A DNA stretch of 8,432 nt from a bacterium (GTDB lineage: Bacteria > UBP14 > UBA6098 > B30-G16), in NCBI GenBank assembly GCA_003645115.1, contig QNEG01000054.1:1-8432 (forward strand). Direction: 5' to 3'. Below the pieces are notes generated by a model that worked only from the letters and a program-made list of their open reading frames with translations, was not told where the DNA came from and did no database searches. Below are positions 7,270 through 8,432 of the stretch, one piece after another (the first letter of the stretch is position 1; each line of letters opens with the position of its first letter). Both the position numbers and the translations under genes were made by a program.

Positions 7270-7343
7270 TCGGGGCGAGAGGATTTGAACCTCCGACCCC
7301 CTGGTCCCAAACCAGGTGCGCTTCCAAACTGCGCCACGCCCCG
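7270..7343 (-). tRNA. tRNA-Pro (anticodon TGG)
   Basis: A 74 nt cloverleaf on the - strand. The acceptor stem pairs CGGGGCG (7343-7337) with CGCCCCG (7277-7271), with discriminator A at 7270. The D stem is GCGC/GCGC with loop AGTTTGGAA. The anticodon stem is CCTGG/CCAGG around loop TTTGGGA, anticodon TGG at 7309-7307, reading CCA and, with modification, other Pro codons. The variable region is GGGTC; the T arm is GGAGG-TTCAAAT-CCTCT with one G-T pair. The C1-G72 first pair is typical of bacterial tRNA-Pro. CCA is not encoded (GAA follows), so a CCA-adding enzyme must supply it. rpmB follows 32 bp downstream. Confidence 0.97.
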
Positions 7344-7357
7344 CTGAAATCTAAAAA

Positions 7358-7385
7358 TAAATATACACCAGACAGACATTGTCAA
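7358..7385 (-). promoter_or_regulatory. Promoter of the tRNA-Pro/rpmB unit
   Basis: TTGACA (7385-7380) matches the sigma70-type -35 consensus exactly. After 16 nt comes TATTTA (7363-7358); an alternative TATATT (7365-7360) has a 14 nt spacer. Start of transcription would fall near 7351, only a few bases before the tRNA 5' end, as is usual for tRNA promoters. No terminator for the upstream macro gene is apparent in 7386-7424. Confidence 0.6.
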
Positions 7386-7424
7386 GTGTTTTCTTTTAGC
7401 ACGAACGAATTATTTTTTACGAAA

Positions 7425-7958
7425 TTATCTGCGAGTGAACCGTTTCTTGAACTCATTTGTGAAAATATTATATATCCCTTCGGTATGCAAGACTATTTTC
7501 AATTCCTTTATACTATTCGTATTCAGCAGGACATCTATAATTTGTTCCACCATAGCTATAGCGGATTCCTTTGGTGGAATTTTTGCCATCCCGGTGCCGA
7601 AAGCTGGAATAGCCATCGAAGTAATTCCCAGTTCATCTGCTTTCATAAGTAAGTTTTTAGTTCCCTCCCGGATAGTTTCTGGAGTGGGCATAAGATCTTG
7701 TCCCATTATCACAGAATGCAGGACTTTCTTTATTGGAAGTTCTCCAGCGGAAGTGACAGCTATTTCCCCGATGGATAATGGTCCCTGTTTCATAGCTTCG
7801 GACTCGATATCGTCTCCAGCTTTTCGTTTAATAGCATCGGCGACTCTGCCACCCATCCATAATCTATCATTTGCTGCCAGTCCAATAGCCTCCACAGTCT
7901 GTTCAGATATATCTCCCTGCATTATAACTATTTTTGTGTTGCCTATTTTTAGTTCCAT
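7425..7958 (-). CDS. Macro-domain protein (ADP-ribose-binding fold)
   Basis: Stand-alone macro domain of 177 residues. Macro domains bind ADP-ribose or its derivatives, and some hydrolyse ADP-ribosyl modifications or O-acetyl-ADP-ribose. Visible are GDIS (15-18, Asp16 contacting the adenine in the family), AIGLAAND (24-31) in place of the common AIVNAAN, MGGRVADAI (35-43) in place of GGGVAxAI, LPIKKVLH (74-81) and IPAFGTGMAKIPP (117-129), the phosphate-binding loop. The first Asn of NAAN is replaced by Leu, while the second (Asn30) is kept. Because of these changes ligand binding is probable but catalysis uncertain. AGGAGG 5 nt before ATG 7958 supports the start. It follows the SPOR lipoprotein by 16 bp, so the two are probably cotranscribed. 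Cytoplasmic: no signal peptide. Confidence 0.92.
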   Translation of the reverse strand: MELKIGNTKIVIMQGDISEQTVEAIGLAANDRLWMGGRVADAIKRKAGDDIESEAMKQGPLSIGEIAVTSAGELPIKKVLHSVIMGQDLMPTPETIREGTKNLLMKADELGITSMAIPAFGTGMAKIPPKESAIAMVEQIIDVLLNTNSIKELKIVLHTEGIYNIFTNEFKKRFTRR

Positions 7959-7963
7959 TCATT

Positions 7964-7969
7964 CCTCCT
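7964..7969 (-). promoter_or_regulatory. Ribosome binding site of the macro-domain gene
   Basis: AGGAGG on the - strand, 5 nt before ATG 7958, within the 16 bp gap after the SPOR gene. Confidence 0.7.
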
Positions 7970-7974
7970 GTATC

Positions 7975-8432
7975 CTATTCTTGTTCTACAATTCTTGCCC
8001 GAACTATCCATGCATTCGGATATCCGAGTTTTTTTATCTGAGCTAAAAGTTCCTCGGCATCATCAGAATTACTACAATTACCAATTCTTACTTTGTAATA
8101 TGGTGGATTGAATTCAATATACACTTTTTCATCCAATTTCTCACCAATTTCTTGTGCCACTTTTTCTGCTTCATCCTGTTGAAGTGTGGAGAATATTTGT
8201 ATTTTATACCCCCATCCGCGAAGTCGGCCGGTTTTTTTGTATTCCCCACTGACTAAATCGGAAACATTTTTTTCCTCGCTTTTTTTCTGTTCGGGCGGTT
8301 CCTTGCTTTTCACCACCGAGGATGGAATTTCATCCGCAGGCTCGGGAATGGTATATCTGAAAAGCTGGTTATCATTATTCCCACTCTGCTGTTGGAAATA
8401 TGCGCACCCTGAAAATATCATCGCAACAAGAA
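7975..8432 (-). CDS. SPOR-domain lipoprotein, 5' end beyond the window
   Basis: Probable periplasmic lipoprotein that binds denuded peptidoglycan at division or remodelling sites through its C-terminal SPOR domain. The frame continues upstream of the ATG at 8421 to the window edge and reads LVAMIFSGC, the end of a lipoprotein signal peptide with the lipidated Cys at 8406-8404; the true start is therefore outside. After the Cys come a polar region and a Pro/Lys/Glu-rich linker (about residues 26-60 counted from ATG 8421), then the SPOR domain (70-144): GYKIQIFSTL, helix DEAEKVAQEIGEKL, VYIEFNPPYYKVRIGN, helix DDAEELLAQIKKLG, AWIVRARI. It ends with TAG at 7977-7975. The macro-domain gene follows at 16 bp. 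SPOR assignment is by pattern and confident; its role in division or in another envelope process cannot be told from this sequence. Confidence 0.9.
   Translation of the reverse strand, partial: LVAMIFSGCAYFQQQSGNNDNQLFRYTIPEPADEIPSSVVKSKEPPEQKKSEEKNVSDLVSGEYKKTGRLRGWGYKIQIFSTLQQDEAEKVAQEIGEKLDEKVYIEFNPPYYKVRIGNCSNSDDAEELLAQIKKLGYPNAWIVRARIVEQE

Noticed and set aside
7238..7327. A 30-residue N-terminal extension of L28 running back to an ATG at 7327
   Set aside because: The extension is translated from inside the tRNA-Pro gene; the family start and a good ribosome binding site both support ATG 7237.
7203..7652. A 149-codon open frame on the + strand
   Set aside because: It runs antisense through the rpmB start, the tRNA and the macro gene, and its sequence includes the translated tRNA (ARGFEPPTPWSQT), a known artefact.
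7435..8046. A 203-codon open frame on the + strand
   Set aside because: It lies antisense across the macro-domain gene and the end of the SPOR gene, has no recognisable domain and a low-complexity Ile/Ser/Phe-rich composition typical of an antisense shadow.
1..8432. CRISPR array, prophage, toxin-antitoxin or defence system
   Set aside because: No regularly spaced repeats, no phage or integrase genes, and the nucleases and macro domain present are known housekeeping-type families without defence partners nearby.

Overview
This 8.4 kb window looks like ordinary chromosome from a low-GC (about 40% by eye), diderm (Gram-negative-type) bacterium. Supporting signs are an Omp85 outer-membrane assembly protein with a signal peptide, a TolB-like propeller protein, a SPOR-domain lipoprotein and several putative lipoprotein signals. 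Gene density is high, no intergenic gap exceeds about 200 bp, and several neighbours overlap or nearly touch. The mix resembles uncultured candidate phyla of the FCB/WOR-3/Cloacimonadota kind. That is a guess from general style, not from a specific marker.

Layout: the left end carries the 3' two thirds of topA (DNA topoisomerase I) on the + strand, cut by the window edge. Everything else lies on the - strand. topA converges with endonuclease V across a 193 bp AT-rich gap that contains an 11 bp perfect inverted repeat with arms 135 bp apart. Reading in the direction of transcription, the right end starts with a SPOR-domain lipoprotein (5' end beyond the window) followed 16 bp later by a macro-domain protein. 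Next is a promoter, tRNA-Pro(TGG) and rpmB (ribosomal protein L28), which look like one small translation-related unit. After that comes a cysteine-containing lipoprotein of unknown function with its own candidate promoter and a clear rho-independent terminator.

The largest block (positions 6239 down to 1874, - strand) is a probable operon. It holds a TolB-like PD40 propeller fused to a LytR_C domain, a three-POTRA Omp85 protein, a Mut7-C PIN-like protein with a zinc ribbon, and endonuclease V. The first two suggest envelope biogenesis and the last two nucleic-acid processing or repair. The very tight 3' spacing suggests cotranscription, but a shared function is not shown.

Most of the window is recognisable housekeeping sequence. 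The items most worth a second look are the propeller-LytR_C fusion, the inverted repeat between topA and nfi, the altered ADP-ribose-binding motifs of the macro protein, and the unrecognised cysteine-rich lipoprotein. I saw no CRISPR array, insertion sequence, prophage gene or obvious defence system.
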